Numbered from the stretch's first letter, positions 49,728 through 58,932 are shown. The stretch: 64,000 bases of DNA from Hymenobacter pini (GCF_020421205.1 NZ_JAIZZH010000008.1:35254-99253); one strand, 5' to 3'. Numbers and translations are program-made. The notes: generated by a model not told the origin, from the letters alone.

Positions 49728-50075
49728 ATGACGTACGCCAAGACCGCCGCTTTCACTGAGGAGCAACAGCAACTCGCCCGCGTAGCCAAAGCGCTGGCCC
49801 ATCCGGCCCGGGTGGCCATCATTCAGCTACTGGCCTCGAAGAAGACGTGCATTTCCGGCGACATCGCCGCCGAGCTGCCGCTCTCGCGTACCACCGTCTC
49901 GCAGCACTTGCAGGAGCTGAAGGCGCTGGACCTGATTCGCGGGGAGATTGACGGGCTGACCGTCTGCTACTGCCTCAACACGGAGCTGCTACGCCAGGTG
50001 CACCAGCAGTTCACCGCCTTCTTCGTCGAATCAACCGCCAACGAGGCCTGCGCCCCCGGTGGCTCCTGCTGCTAA
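49728..50075 (+). CDS. arsR: ArsR-family arsenic repressor
   Basis: 115 aa winged-helix repressor. KALAHPARVAIIQLLASKKTC leads to the recognition helix LSRTTVSQHLQELKALDLIRG. The C-terminus ends in ACAPGGSCC, a Cys cluster likely to bind As(III) or Sb(III); almost the same tail ends the neighbouring ArsI. It represses the operon of six genes that follows until arsenite binds. Confidence 0.9.
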   Translation: MTYAKTAAFTEEQQQLARVAKALAHPARVAIIQLLASKKTCISGDIAAELPLSRTTVSQHLQELKALDLIRGEIDGLTVCYCLNTELLRQVHQQFTAFFVESTANEACAPGGSCC

Positions 50076-50105
50076 TTCATTTCACCCTTTCAATTCGCCT
50101 TTCGC

Positions 50106-50684
50106 ATGGAAACGTCTGTATTTCCCCGGATGCACGTCTCGCTGTACGTCTCCGACCTAACCGCCACGGTGAACTTCTACACGGCCTTCTTCGGACAGCC
50201 GGCCGCCAAGATCAAGCCGGGCTACGCGAAGTACGTGCTCGACAAGCCCTCGCTGATCATCTCCTTCGTGCAGAACCCCGAGCGAGTGGCCAGCAACTTC
50301 GGGCACCTGGGCTTCCAGGTCGAGACGGTGCAGGAGATGGAGCAGCGTCTGGAAGTGGCGCGCAGGGCTGGCCTGGTAGCGCGCGAAGAGATGGGCACCA
50401 GCTGCTGCTACGCCAAGCAGGATAAGTTCTGGGTCAACGACCCGGACGGCGTGGAGTGGGAAGTGTACTACTTCCACGAAGACGCCGAGTTCAACGATCC
50501 GCGCTACCAGGCCGAGTACGACCAGGCCGGCGGCAACAGCCAGTGCTGCATCGCCCCGGCGGCTCAGCAGGCGCTGGCTGTCGATGAAATGCTGACGACC
50601 GCGCCGATGGCTTTCACCCTGGTCGATGCTACGCCGGCCGTCCCGGCCGCCAACGCCTGCACGCCCGGCGGCGGGTGCTGCTAG
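50106..50684 (+). CDS. arsI: ArsI/CadI-type VOC metalloenzyme, organoarsenical C-As lyase
   Basis: 192 aa. A vicinal oxygen chelate domain with HVSLYVSDLTATVNFYTAFFG, GTSCCYAKQDKFWVNDPDG and WEVYYF. The His and Glu of these strands are the expected Fe(II) ligands, and the CC pair matches the ArsI substrate-binding cysteines. ArsI cleaves methyl- or aryl-arsenite. A 60-residue Ala-rich extension ends in ACTPGGGCC, mirroring the ArsR tail. It is 30 bp after arsR. Confidence 0.86.
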   Translation: METSVFPRMHVSLYVSDLTATVNFYTAFFGQPAAKIKPGYAKYVLDKPSLIISFVQNPERVASNFGHLGFQVETVQEMEQRLEVARRAGLVAREEMGTSCCYAKQDKFWVNDPDGVEWEVYYFHEDAEFNDPRYQAEYDQAGGNSQCCIAPAAQQALAVDEMLTTAPMAFTLVDATPAVPAANACTPGGGCC

Positions 50685-50733
50685 GTGCTGCTACTCGCCT
50701 TCTACGCTTCTTCCCCCTTCTCATCAACAGAAC

Positions 50734-51228
50734 ATGACCCTGCAGCCCTTCGCGCCGGAGCACTGGCCGGCCGCCAAAGCTATTTACGAAGCCGGCATTG
50801 CGACCGGCAACGCCACGTTTGCCACGTCGGCCCCGAGCTGGGAGGAATGGGACCGGGGGCACCTGCCGCACAGCCGCCTCGTCGCCCTCGATGACAACGG
50901 CCAGGTACTCGGCTGGGCGGCCCTCTCCCCCGTGTCGAGCCGCTGCGTGTACGGCGGCGTGGGCGAGGTGAGCGTGTACGTAGCCGACGCGGCCCGGGGC
51001 CGGGGCGTCGGGCGGCAGCTCCTGGCAGCGCTGGTACGCGAGTCGGAGCAGCACGACATGTGGACGCTGCAGGCCGGTATCTTCCCCGAAAACGAGGCCA
51101 GCGTCCGCCTGCACGAAGCCGCTGGCTTCCGGCTAGTCGGACGCCGTGAGCGAATCGGCAAAATGGGTGACCAGTGGCGCGACACGCTTCTGCTGGAGCA
51201 TCGCAGCACCGAAGTGGGGCTGACTTAA
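50734..51228 (+). CDS. arsN: GNAT acetyltransferase, ArsN-like
   Basis: 164 aa from the ATG at 50734 (MTLQPFAPEHWPAAKAIYE). It is a GNAT of the phosphinothricin acetyltransferase type, with VSVYVADAARGRGVGRQLL as the acetyl-CoA loop and HEAAGFRLVGRRERIGK near the end. ArsN enzymes of this type acetylate organic arsenic compounds; the family alone does not prove the substrate. Context in the ars operon supports it. Confidence 0.72.
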   Translation: MTLQPFAPEHWPAAKAIYEAGIATGNATFATSAPSWEEWDRGHLPHSRLVALDDNGQVLGWAALSPVSSRCVYGGVGEVSVYVADAARGRGVGRQLLAALVRESEQHDMWTLQAGIFPENEASVRLHEAAGFRLVGRRERIGKMGDQWRDTLLLEHRSTEVGLT

Positions 51229-51233
51229 CCGCT

Positions 51234-52325
51234 ATGACAAATCTTTCCCCTACGGCCCCGGCAGTGGCCGTTGCCCGCAAGAAGCTTTCCGGCCTCGACC
51301 GGGGCCTGACCTTGTGGATCTTCCTGGCCATGGGCGCCGGCGTGGCGCTGGGATACTTCGTGCCCGGCGTGGAGCGCGTGGTCAACTATTTCTCGGTAGG
51401 CACTGTGAACGTGCCATTGGCCGTAGGGCTCATCCTGATGATGTACCCGCCGCTGGCCAAGGTCCGGTACGAGCAGCTGCCCAAGGTCTTCCGCAACACG
51501 CGCATCATCGGCCTCTCGCTTCTGCTGAACTGGGTGGTCGGCCCGCTGCTGATGTTCCTGCTGGCTATCTGGCTGCTGCCCGACAAGCCCGAGTACATGA
51601 TGGGGCTCATCCTCATCGGCATTGCGCGCTGCATTGCCATGGTGCTGGTGTGGAACGACCTGGCCGATGGCAGCCGCGAGTACGCCGCCGGGCTGGTGGC
51701 CCTGAACTCGATTTTCCAGGTACTGTTTTACTCGGTGCTGGCGTGGCTGTTCATCACGGTGCTGCCGCCCTACTTCGGCCTGAAAGGGTACGCGGTCCAC
51801 ATCGGCATCGGCGACATTGCCCAGAGCGTACTCGTGTACCTGGGCATTCCGTTCGCGGCCGGCTTTCTCTCCCGCCTGGTGCTGCGCCGGCTAAAGGGCG
51901 ACGAATGGTACGAGCGGGTGTTTCTGCCGGCCATCAGCCCCGTCACCCTCATCGCGCTGTTGCTCACCATCGTAGTCATGTTCAGCCTGAAGGGCGAGCT
52001 GATCGTGCGCATCCCCTTCGACGTGCTGCGCATTGCCTTGCCGCTGGCCCTGTATTTCGGCATCATGTTCGTGCTCAGCTTCGTGGCCGGCAAGTATCTG
52101 GGGGCGAGCTATGCCGAAAACACGAGCATTGCCTTCACCGCGACCGGCAACAACTTTGAGCTGGCCATTGCCGTGGCCATCGGGGTGTTCGGCTTGAACT
52201 CCGGCCAGGCGTTTGCCGGCGTTATCGGGCCCCTTATTGAGGTGCCGGCGCTCATTGCGCTGGTTAATCTGGCCTTCTGGTTTCGCCGCCGCCACTATGG
52301 TGACTCGGCACCCTCCCCTCGCTAA
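51234..52325 (+). CDS. acr3: Acr3-type arsenite efflux permease
   Basis: 363 aa from the ATG at 51234 (MTNLSPTAPAVAVARKKL), 5 bp after the acetyltransferase stop. Ten membrane helices. The conserved GIARCIAMVLVWNDLADG carries the essential TM4 Cys, and TGNNFELAIAVAIGVFG the conserved TM9 Glu region. It exports arsenite using the proton gradient. Confidence 0.92.
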   Translation: MTNLSPTAPAVAVARKKLSGLDRGLTLWIFLAMGAGVALGYFVPGVERVVNYFSVGTVNVPLAVGLILMMYPPLAKVRYEQLPKVFRNTRIIGLSLLLNWVVGPLLMFLLAIWLLPDKPEYMMGLILIGIARCIAMVLVWNDLADGSREYAAGLVALNSIFQVLFYSVLAWLFITVLPPYFGLKGYAVHIGIGDIAQSVLVYLGIPFAAGFLSRLVLRRLKGDEWYERVFLPAISPVTLIALLLTIVVMFSLKGELIVRIPFDVLRIALPLALYFGIMFVLSFVAGKYLGASYAENTSIAFTATGNNFELAIAVAIGVFGLNSGQAFAGVIGPLIEVPALIALVNLAFWFRRRHYGDSAPSPR

Positions 52326-52340
52326 TCACTTCCGCTGCCC

Positions 52341-52775
52341 ATGTCTGACAAGAAAAATGTGCTGGTGCTGTGCACCGGCAATTCCTGCCGCAGCCAGCTG
52401 CTGCACGGCTACCTGAACCAGCTGCTCGGCGACGCGGCCAACGTGTACTCGGCCGGCGTTGAAACCCACGGGCTGAACCCGCGGGCCGTGCAGGTTATGC
52501 GCGAAGACGGCGTGGACATTTCGCACCACACCAGCAACCACGTCGACGAGTACGCCCACGTGCCCTTCGACTACGTCCTGACCGTCTGCGACCACGCCAA
52601 CGAGGTCTGCCCGGTGTTTCCCTCGACGGCCAGGAAGCTGCACCATAACTTTCCCGACCCGGCCAAAGCCACGGGCACGGAAGAAGAGGTGCTGCAGCAG
52701 TTCCGCGCCGTACGTGACCAGGTCAAAGCCTACGCACAGGAGTTTGCCCAGCGGGAGTTCGTCCCGGCCGAATAA
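52341..52775 (+). CDS. arsC: Arsenate reductase, thioredoxin-coupled low-Mr phosphatase type
   Basis: 144 aa. The PTP-like loop CTGNSCRS gives C11-X5-R17. Redox cysteines are in VCDHANEVCPVF (about 83 and 90), and FPDPAKA supplies the Asp. It reduces arsenate to arsenite for export by Acr3. Confidence 0.93.
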   Translation: MSDKKNVLVLCTGNSCRSQLLHGYLNQLLGDAANVYSAGVETHGLNPRAVQVMREDGVDISHHTSNHVDEYAHVPFDYVLTVCDHANEVCPVFPSTARKLHHNFPDPAKATGTEEEVLQQFRAVRDQVKAYAQEFAQREFVPAE

Positions 52776-52788
52776 CGCCCCCCTGCTT

Positions 52789-53841
52789 ATGCAGCCCGCT
52801 TCGGTAGACGTGTTGGTGATTGGGGCCGGCCAAAGCGGCCTGGCGGTCGGCTATTTCCTACGCCGCTCGGGCTTGTCCTTCGTCCTGCTGGACGGGCAGC
52901 CGGCACCGGGCGGGGCCTGGCAGCACGGGTGGGATTCGCTTCGGCTCTTCTCCCCGGCCGACGCCAGCTCGCTACCCGGTTGGCTGATGCCCCGGCCTGC
53001 CGACGCCACGTACCCCACGCGCGACGCCGTGGTCGACTATCTATATCACTACGAACAGCGCTACCAGTTACCCGTGGAGCGCCCGGTGCGGGTAGAAAGC
53101 ATGCAGCCGCTACCCAGGGGCTTCCTTGTCCGTACTGACCAGGGTGAGTGGCAAGCCCGCGCCGTGGTTAGCGCAACGGGTACCTGGAGCCAGCCCTTCT
53201 GGCCGGCTTACCCAGGGCAAGCGGACTTCCATGGCAGCCAGCTGCACTCGGCCGAGTACCGCAACGCGTCCCCCTTTGCCGGGCAGCAGGTACTGATTGT
53301 GGGCGGTGGCAATTCCGGGGCGCAGATTCTGGCTGATGTCTCGCGCGTTGCCCACACGACCTGGGTCACGGAGCAGGAGCCGCGCTTCCTGCCCGATGAC
53401 GTGGACGGGCGGGTGCTCTTTACCCAAGCTACCCAACGCTACCACGCCGGCCACACCGCGCCCGCCGCTTCGCTGGGCGACATCGTCATGGTGGACGCGG
53501 TGAAAGATGCCCGCCAGCGCGGGGTACTAAGCAGCGTCCGCCCTTTCGAGCGCTTCACCCCGACCGGCGTGCGGTGGGCCGATGGGCGCGAGCAGCTAGT
53601 CGATGCTGTAATCTGGTGTACCGGCTTTCGGCCGGCCCTTGGCCACCTGCGGCCGCTTGGCGTGGTGCAGCCCGATGGCCGCGTAGCCACCGAAGGCACC
53701 CGCGCTACCGCTGTGCCCGGCCTGTGGCTGGTCGGCTACGGCAGCTGGACGGGCTTTGCTTCGGCGACTCTCATCGGCGTGGGACGCTCGGCCAAGAGCA
53801 CCGTTTCCGAAATACAAGCTTATCTCGGCTTAACCGACTAA
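52789..53841 (+). CDS. arsO: Flavin-dependent monooxygenase, ArsO-like
   Basis: 350 aa from the ATG at 52789 (MQPASVDVLVIGAGQSGLA). FAD motif GAGQSGLAVG near 12, NADPH motif GGGNSGAQI near 170, and WCTGFRP near 280, as in class B flavoprotein monooxygenases. ArsO occurs in many ars operons, with an uncertain reaction. It ends 12 bp inside the convergent response-regulator gene. Confidence 0.78.
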   Translation: MQPASVDVLVIGAGQSGLAVGYFLRRSGLSFVLLDGQPAPGGAWQHGWDSLRLFSPADASSLPGWLMPRPADATYPTRDAVVDYLYHYEQRYQLPVERPVRVESMQPLPRGFLVRTDQGEWQARAVVSATGTWSQPFWPAYPGQADFHGSQLHSAEYRNASPFAGQQVLIVGGGNSGAQILADVSRVAHTTWVTEQEPRFLPDDVDGRVLFTQATQRYHAGHTAPAASLGDIVMVDAVKDARQRGVLSSVRPFERFTPTGVRWADGREQLVDAVIWCTGFRPALGHLRPLGVVQPDGRVATEGTRATAVPGLWLVGYGSWTGFASATLIGVGRSAKSTVSEIQAYLGLTD

Positions 53842-54591
53842 GTGAATGCGGCTCTTCAGCTCATCCTTGCAGGAGCGGCTCACCGGGACGTATTCGGTAC
53901 CCAGCAGCACGCTGCTTTCCTCGTAGGCCTGCACGTGGTCCAGGTTTACGATGTGGGAGCGGTGGGTCTTGAAAAACTGGTCGGGCAGCTTCTGTTCCAG
54001 CTCCTTGAGGGTGGAGTCAAACACAAACCGCTCCCGCACCGTGTGCAGGCGCACGTAGTTCTGCAGGGCCTCGAAGTAGAGAATATCGCTGAGCAGCACC
54101 TTCACGTGGCCCGAGCCTTTGCGCACGAACAGGTAGTCCTTAAACTTGGGGCAGCGCTCGGCCGGGCCCAGCACCTCCGTGCCGGCATCGGCCGTGTCCA
54201 GCACTGGCCCCACGGGCCCGGCCTGGTAGGCGTTGAAGAGGGCCAACTCAATCTGCACCCGCAGCGAGTCATCGGTGAAGGGCTTGACCAGGAAGCCGTA
54301 GGGCTGGGCCAGCTTGGCCCGGTTCAGGGTGGCCGAGTCGGAGCGGGCCGTTAGAAACACCACCGGCACGGCAAACTGCCGCCGCACGAGCAGCGCGGCC
54401 GCAATGCCGTCGCAGTCGCCGGCAATGTTGATATCCATCAATACCAGCTCCACGGGCTGGGCGGCCAGTACGCTCAGCGCTTCGTCGCTGTTGTCCACGG
54501 GCGGCAGGGGCGTGTGGCCCAGCCGCACCAGGGCGCGTTCAATCTCGGCGGCAATCAGCAGTTCGTCTTCAACAATGAGGATGGTAGCCAT
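53830..54591 (-). CDS. LytTR-family response regulator
   Basis: 253 aa from the ATG at 54591 (MATILIVEDELLIAAEIE). Receiver domain with D53 as phosphoacceptor (LVLMDINIAGD), then a C-terminal LytTR DNA-binding domain (ILYFEALQNYVRLHT, RSHIVNLDHVQAYE). It follows the histidine kinase by 34 bp and forms its partner. The target is unknown. Confidence 0.9.
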   Translation of the reverse strand: MATILIVEDELLIAAEIERALVRLGHTPLPPVDNSDEALSVLAAQPVELVLMDINIAGDCDGIAAALLVRRQFAVPVVFLTARSDSATLNRAKLAQPYGFLVKPFTDDSLRVQIELALFNAYQAGPVGPVLDTADAGTEVLGPAERCPKFKDYLFVRKGSGHVKVLLSDILYFEALQNYVRLHTVRERFVFDSTLKELEQKLPDQFFKTHRSHIVNLDHVQAYEESSVLLGTEYVPVSRSCKDELKSRIHLVG

Positions 54592-54625
54592 AGAGGGGAA
54601 TAAGGGACGAGGCGACGGGCCGGCG

Positions 54626-56476
54626 TCAAACGCTGGCCACAATTACCTGGGTGCCCGTGGGAAGAAGGGGAGCGGTCGATACGCTGGCTTTTAGCTGTCG
54701 GGCTAGGGTATTAACCAACTGCAAGCCCAACGAATGAGTTTCGGGCGTCGTTTCCGCCGCTGGTAAGCCCGCCCCGTCATCCTGCACCGTGAGCTGGAAG
54801 CCAGCCGTGGTCTGTTCCAGCGCCACGTGCAGATTGCCACGGTCCCGGTCCCGGAACGCGTGCTTGTAGGCGTTGGTCACCAACTCATTCACTACCAAAC
54901 CCAGGGCGCTGGCTTCTTTGGGGTCCATGACCAGGGGCGCCAGGCTGCTGCTCAGCTGGATACGCTGCTGGGGCGTGGTGAGCGAACTGTGCAGGGATTC
55001 CAGCAACTCGCCCAGGTACTCATTCATGCGCACCTGCGAGAGGTTGTCGGCTCGGTACAGAAACTCGTGCACCAGGGCCATGCTCTGGATGCGCGCCTGC
55101 GAGCTGGCCAGGGCCTGCTGCAACAAAGGGTCGGGCAGGATGCTGCGCTGCCAGGCCAGCAGACTGCTGACCAACTGCAGGTTGTTCTTGACGCGGTGAT
55201 GAATTTCTTGCAGCAGCACCTCTTTCTCGGCCACGGCCCGGCAGTTGGCCTGGTTGGCCAGGGCCAACAGGGCTTTCTGCCGCCGCAGCCGCCAGTACAG
55301 GCCCCCACCCACGCCCACAGTCGTGGCAAGGCCGCCCAGCAGCAGCCAGAGCGAGTGCAGCTGGGCCCGCTGGCTGCGCTGCTCAAACTCGGCCGCCTTT
55401 TTCTGCTCGGTGAGCAACTGCACGTCGTAGCGCACCTGCAGCTGGGCCAGGGCGCGGGCCTTATTGCCGTTGAAGAGCGAATCGCGCAGATCCTCCGCCC
55501 GGGCGTCGAGCTCATCCGCACGGGCGGGACGCTTTTGGTCGGCATAGGCCCAGGCCAGGCTGGAGAGAGCATCCGCTTCGTACTCGCGCATTTTCTCCGC
55601 GCGGGCCAGGGCTAAGGCCAGCTCCGCCGTCCGCTGGGCGGCCCGGGGCCGGCCCTGCAGGCGATACACCCGCGCCAGTGAAAGCGCCGAACTGGCCGCC
55701 TGCGGCTGGTAGCGGTAGCGCTGCATGATGCGTAGGGCCCGCTGCATATTCGTGGCCGCGGCCGCCAGGCTGGCCCGCGAGCGGGGCGTCAGCTTGGCGT
55801 AGACTTCGCCCCGGAATTGGTACACGTAGCCCAGGCCCCGAGCATCGGCCGCCCGCTGCATGTAGGGCAGGGCCCGCGTGGCGTAGTGGAGCACGGAGTC
55901 GTAGCGCTGCAGCACCAGGAAGGTGTTGGCCAGGTTCAGCAGCAGGCCACCCCGCTCGCGGGGCCCTACCGAGGGGGTAGCGGCCTGCTGCCGGTAGGCC
56001 TGGCGCAGGTAGCGCAAGCCACCGGCCGCATCCTTGGTATCCACGGCCACCAAGCCCAGGCACTGGGTAAAGCGCCATTGGTCGCGGGGTTGGTGCACGC
56101 GGGTGAGCTCCACCCCCTGCTGGCTGTAGTGCATGGCGGCCACGTAGTCGGCAGCCCGCTCACAGTTTACCACCAGCTGATATAACGCGTCGGCTGCCCC
56201 GGACCAGTCAAGCCGGCGTCGAGCAAACGTTACTGCCTGCTCCCCTACCCGGCGACCTTCGGCCACATCCTGGGCAAATAGCTTATCACTTAAAGCCAGC
56301 AGCGCCTGAAAGCGAGCGGAGTCCGGCAGCGGCGCATGGCGCACCAAGGCCCGCAGCGAGTCGATGGTCTGCGGCGTCCTGGGCGTCCTATTGGAGGATG
56401 GTGTCCGGTTGTTGGCCCGGGCGCCAGGGCTGATGAGTAGCAGGCCGAGCACGGCCCAGATAGCACCGCCCTTCAC
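54626..56476 (-). CDS. TPR-containing sensor histidine kinase (HisKA_2 type)
   Basis: 616 aa. A signal peptide and about 320 residues of TPR-like helices form the periplasmic sensor. One TM helix (LLLGGLATTVGVGGGLYW) leads to a HisKA_2 domain with EIHHRVKNN (H426 or H427 phosphoacceptor) and a HATPase_c domain (NELVTNAYKHAF, DDGAGLP). Such kinases pair with LytTR regulators in Bacteroidota. It has its own promoter region of about 200 bp upstream. Confidence 0.9.
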   Translation of the reverse strand: MKGGAIWAVLGLLLISPGARANNRTPSSNRTPRTPQTIDSLRALVRHAPLPDSARFQALLALSDKLFAQDVAEGRRVGEQAVTFARRRLDWSGAADALYQLVVNCERAADYVAAMHYSQQGVELTRVHQPRDQWRFTQCLGLVAVDTKDAAGGLRYLRQAYRQQAATPSVGPRERGGLLLNLANTFLVLQRYDSVLHYATRALPYMQRAADARGLGYVYQFRGEVYAKLTPRSRASLAAAATNMQRALRIMQRYRYQPQAASSALSLARVYRLQGRPRAAQRTAELALALARAEKMREYEADALSSLAWAYADQKRPARADELDARAEDLRDSLFNGNKARALAQLQVRYDVQLLTEQKKAAEFEQRSQRAQLHSLWLLLGGLATTVGVGGGLYWRLRRQKALLALANQANCRAVAEKEVLLQEIHHRVKNNLQLVSSLLAWQRSILPDPLLQQALASSQARIQSMALVHEFLYRADNLSQVRMNEYLGELLESLHSSLTTPQQRIQLSSSLAPLVMDPKEASALGLVVNELVTNAYKHAFRDRDRGNLHVALEQTTAGFQLTVQDDGAGLPAAETTPETHSLGLQLVNTLARQLKASVSTAPLLPTGTQVIVASV

Positions 56477-56677
56477 GCGGTAACGAATTGTAGGTAAGGT
56501 AGTGATGGATATAAGGTTTGTGTAGACATAGCGGGGTGGTAGTAGAGCCTCTCCCCTCCCCCACCGGTAAGTGGAGCATTGGAAAAGGCCAGAGCGGGAA
56601 ACGGAACGGCCAGCTCAACCACGGAAGGTGAGCCGGCCGCTATACGTATGGAATAGCCCTGGGATACCAGCGCTGCC

Positions 56678-57379
56678 CTATTTTTTGGGTGCCATCATCT
56701 GGCGGATCTGCTTTTTCATTGCCTTCTGCAGCTGCGCTTCGTGCTCTTCCCGGAAGCGGCTGAGGATGTTATGAATGATATCCGGGGCCGACGCGCCCCC
56801 GCCCAGGATAAAGCCGAGCTGGGTGAAATACTGCTGGTGGTCGGCCGTGATGCGCAGGGTGGTCGTCTTCTTCTCCGCCGAAGGCACGAACAGCTGCGCC
56901 AGGTCAAGCTCCCCGCCTGCCGCTGCGACCGGTGCAGCAGCGGGCAACTCCTCATCCGCTTGCTCTTCCTCCCCCTCTTCTGCTTCCGGCGCGCTGGCCG
57001 GAGCTGGCGAAGGTAGTGGCGCGGGGGCAGCGGCGCGGGGCTCGTCCGCTACCGTTGCCGGTGCCGCTACTGCCGGCTCTACCACCTGTACGGGAGCTGT
57101 GGGTACGGCTGTCACTTCTGGTGCAGGAGCCGCCTTTTTTCCCTCTGGTTCCTTGGCCGTAACAGGCAGAGTAACTTCGGCCGCGGGAGCTGTCGACGGC
57201 GCGGCAGGCGTGTCCGGAGCTGCAGGTGCGGGTGTCTCGGCGGGCGTCGGTGCCGGCGTTGCCGGCCGGGTGGCGTCGCCCATCAGGCTGAAAGCAGCAA
57301 CGCCCGAAGTAAGGGCGGCAAGTTCACGCTGGCGCCGCTCGGCCGCGGCTTCTTTGGATTCGGTGGTTTTCTTGGCCAT
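56678..57379 (-). CDS. DUF3408 protein (TraB-like position) with Ala/Pro-rich N-terminus
   Basis: 233 aa. Residues 20-155 are low-complexity Ala/Pro/Glu/Thr. The C-terminal 75 residues (TTTLRITADHQQYFTQLGFILGG, HNILSRFREEHEAQL) are the DUF3408 fold, a ribbon-helix-helix-like domain of Bacteroidota conjugative elements. It follows the ParA gene by 11 bp, as in TraA-TraB pairs, so it likely helps partition or relaxosome control. Confidence 0.75.
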   Translation of the reverse strand: MAKKTTESKEAAAERRQRELAALTSGVAAFSLMGDATRPATPAPTPAETPAPAAPDTPAAPSTAPAAEVTLPVTAKEPEGKKAAPAPEVTAVPTAPVQVVEPAVAAPATVADEPRAAAPAPLPSPAPASAPEAEEGEEEQADEELPAAAPVAAAGGELDLAQLFVPSAEKKTTTLRITADHQQYFTQLGFILGGGASAPDIIHNILSRFREEHEAQLQKAMKKQIRQMMAPKK

Positions 57380-57390
57380 GGGAGCGGGCG

Positions 57391-58203
57391 TTAGTTAGCG
57401 TTGTCGTCGAGGGTTGTAGTAGCAGGGGCTGGCTGCTCAAATTCCGCGGGCGTGAAATCGATGGTTTTGCCCGAAGGGGTTACCGTGCCCTTGCCAAGCA
57501 CCAGCTCCAGAATCTCGGTAATCAGGCTGCCTAGGCCAAGTTTGCCCAACTCCTTTTCCGGCATGGGAAACATCGTGGAGCGCTTGTCCTTGATGCTGAC
57601 CAGGGATTCCACCCGGCTGTTGAGCAGGGGGTAACCCTTCTCGCGAAACAGCTCGGCGGTTTTGGTATAGACCGTCCGCTTCTCGGCCTTGAGGAATTTG
57701 TTCCAGAAGGCATAGAACCCTGCTAGGTTGGATTCCGGCCGCTGCTGTCGGGTGAAGTTGCCTAGGATGTGCATGTAAGACATCGTGGAGGCAATGGTGC
57801 CCATATCCGGCTCCATAGGCAGAAAGATGTAGTCTACCCGCTCCAGCAGTTCGCTCAATCCCACGACGTTTACCGTGCCGGGCGTATCTACTAGAATAAA
57901 GTCGAACTCTTTCTCGGACAGGGTGTCAATGGCCTCAACGGCCTTTTCCACGCTTGAAATAGCAATAGGGTACGGCGTTACCCCCTGCTTGATGAGCCGC
58001 TCCTGAAAAGCCACGTCGGATTGCAGCAACTGCTGCTCATGGTTGCGGTAGGCGTGCAGGGTATTCTGCGGATAGTCGCAGTCGAGCATCGCTACCTTAT
58101 AGCCGTAGAGGTAGCAGAGCGCCGAGGCGACGTGCGTGCCGATGGTTGACTTGCCCGCCCCACCCTTCTGGGTGGCAAAGGCTAATACCCGAGTATTTTT
58201 CAT
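57391..58203 (-). CDS. parA: ParA-family ATPase (TraA-like)
   Basis: 270 aa. Deviant Walker A KGGAGKSTIGTHV at about 13-25, DCDYPQNTL and FILVDTPGTV as Walker A' and B motifs, as in ParA/Soj proteins. Bacteroidota conjugative elements carry such a gene (TraA) beside DUF3408. It reads away from the GAAGC octamer array, which could be its centromere. Confidence 0.9.
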   Translation of the reverse strand: MKNTRVLAFATQKGGAGKSTIGTHVASALCYLYGYKVAMLDCDYPQNTLHAYRNHEQQLLQSDVAFQERLIKQGVTPYPIAISSVEKAVEAIDTLSEKEFDFILVDTPGTVNVVGLSELLERVDYIFLPMEPDMGTIASTMSYMHILGNFTRQQRPESNLAGFYAFWNKFLKAEKRTVYTKTAELFREKGYPLLNSRVESLVSIKDKRSTMFPMPEKELGKLGLGSLITEILELVLGKGTVTPSGKTIDFTPAEFEQPAPATTTLDDNAN

Positions 58204-58271
58204 TGGGTGAGTGGTTTTGAAAAGCAGCTCTTTATTAATGTGTCAGTGCCTCAGTGTGTCATTGTGTCTAT

Positions 58272-58729
58272 GAAGCATTGAGGCCTTGCTTCTTTGCTTC
58301 AAAACTTCCCTGCATGTGTGAATCTTCGAAACAAAGAAGCAGAGCCTCAAAGATACATGGCCTCGTTGAATTATTGAAGCGCTGAAGCAGGCTGCCAGTG
58401 TGCCAGTATTTCAAAGTTTCAATGAAGCGTTGAAGCATAAATCCCTTGAAGCAATAATACAATGTAGCATTGAAGCAAAAAAGATTTGTATGATTGGCTT
58501 TTACGAAGCAATGAAGCGCCGAAGCATAGAAGCAAGAATTCACCGTGGCTTTTGCAATTGGTACAAATCATCTTTGTGACGCACCGAAGCGTTGACGCAT
58601 TGCTTCTTTGAAGCAAAAAATCACAGAAGATAGCGCCGATGAGTGTGCAGGTGGTATGGCTAGTCATGCCAACTTTAACTAATGTATTCTTTGCTTCAAT
58701 GAAGCAAAGAAGTAGTGATGCAAAGAAGC
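58272..58729. repeat. 8-bp-phased GAAGC repeat array, candidate parS or iteron-like region
   Basis: 20 copies of GAAGC/GCTTC in 458 bp: 16 on the plus strand (for example 58376, 58384, 58424, 58432, 58505, 58513, 58521, 58529, 58725) and 4 on the minus (58288, 58296, 58602, 58693). Nearest neighbours are often exactly 8 bp apart, or 16 or 24. The usual unit is (T/C)GAAGC(A/G)N. The array starts 69 bp upstream of the parA start codon. Confidence 0.75.
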
Positions 58730-58798
58730 ACATTAGCTATAATCCTAACCTCGTTCAGCGTCCTCGTTCAATCCGCTCGTTCATCGACCAGCAAGCCA

Positions 58799-58840
58799 TG
58801 TCATTGTCCGGACAAACTTCGTTTGCCCGATTCAATGACA
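58799..58840. other. Candidate oriT hairpin
   Basis: Outer arms TGTCATTG (58799-58806) and CAATGACA (58833-58840) are perfect reverse complements; inside them CAAAC-TTC-GTTTG (58813-58825) forms a second stem. TTGTCCGGACAA at 58804-58815 is also a 12-bp palindrome. Nested hairpins of this type mark oriT sites just upstream of mobC and relaxase genes. The nic site is not determined. Confidence 0.45.
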
Positions 58841-58932
58841 CCACCATGTTCGCAGGCTCACATGGCTTGGCTTGCTAGCTCTAGCTGCTTAGATTTGCGT
58901 AGAGAGCGAACATCGCTGTTCAGTAGCCATAC

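Noticed and set aside
49617..49802. 61-codon minus-strand frame overlapping the arsR start
   Set aside because: It overlaps the ars operator and the arsR coding region and has no family likeness.
58272..58729. GAAGC array as a CRISPR
   Set aside because: The unit is only 8 bp, on both strands, without 30-bp spacers, and no cas gene is present.
58268..58733. Two minus-strand frames of about 90-100 codons in the GAAGC array
   Set aside because: Their repeated Cys, Phe, Ala and Ser come from the octamer repeat; they overlap each other and lack start context.
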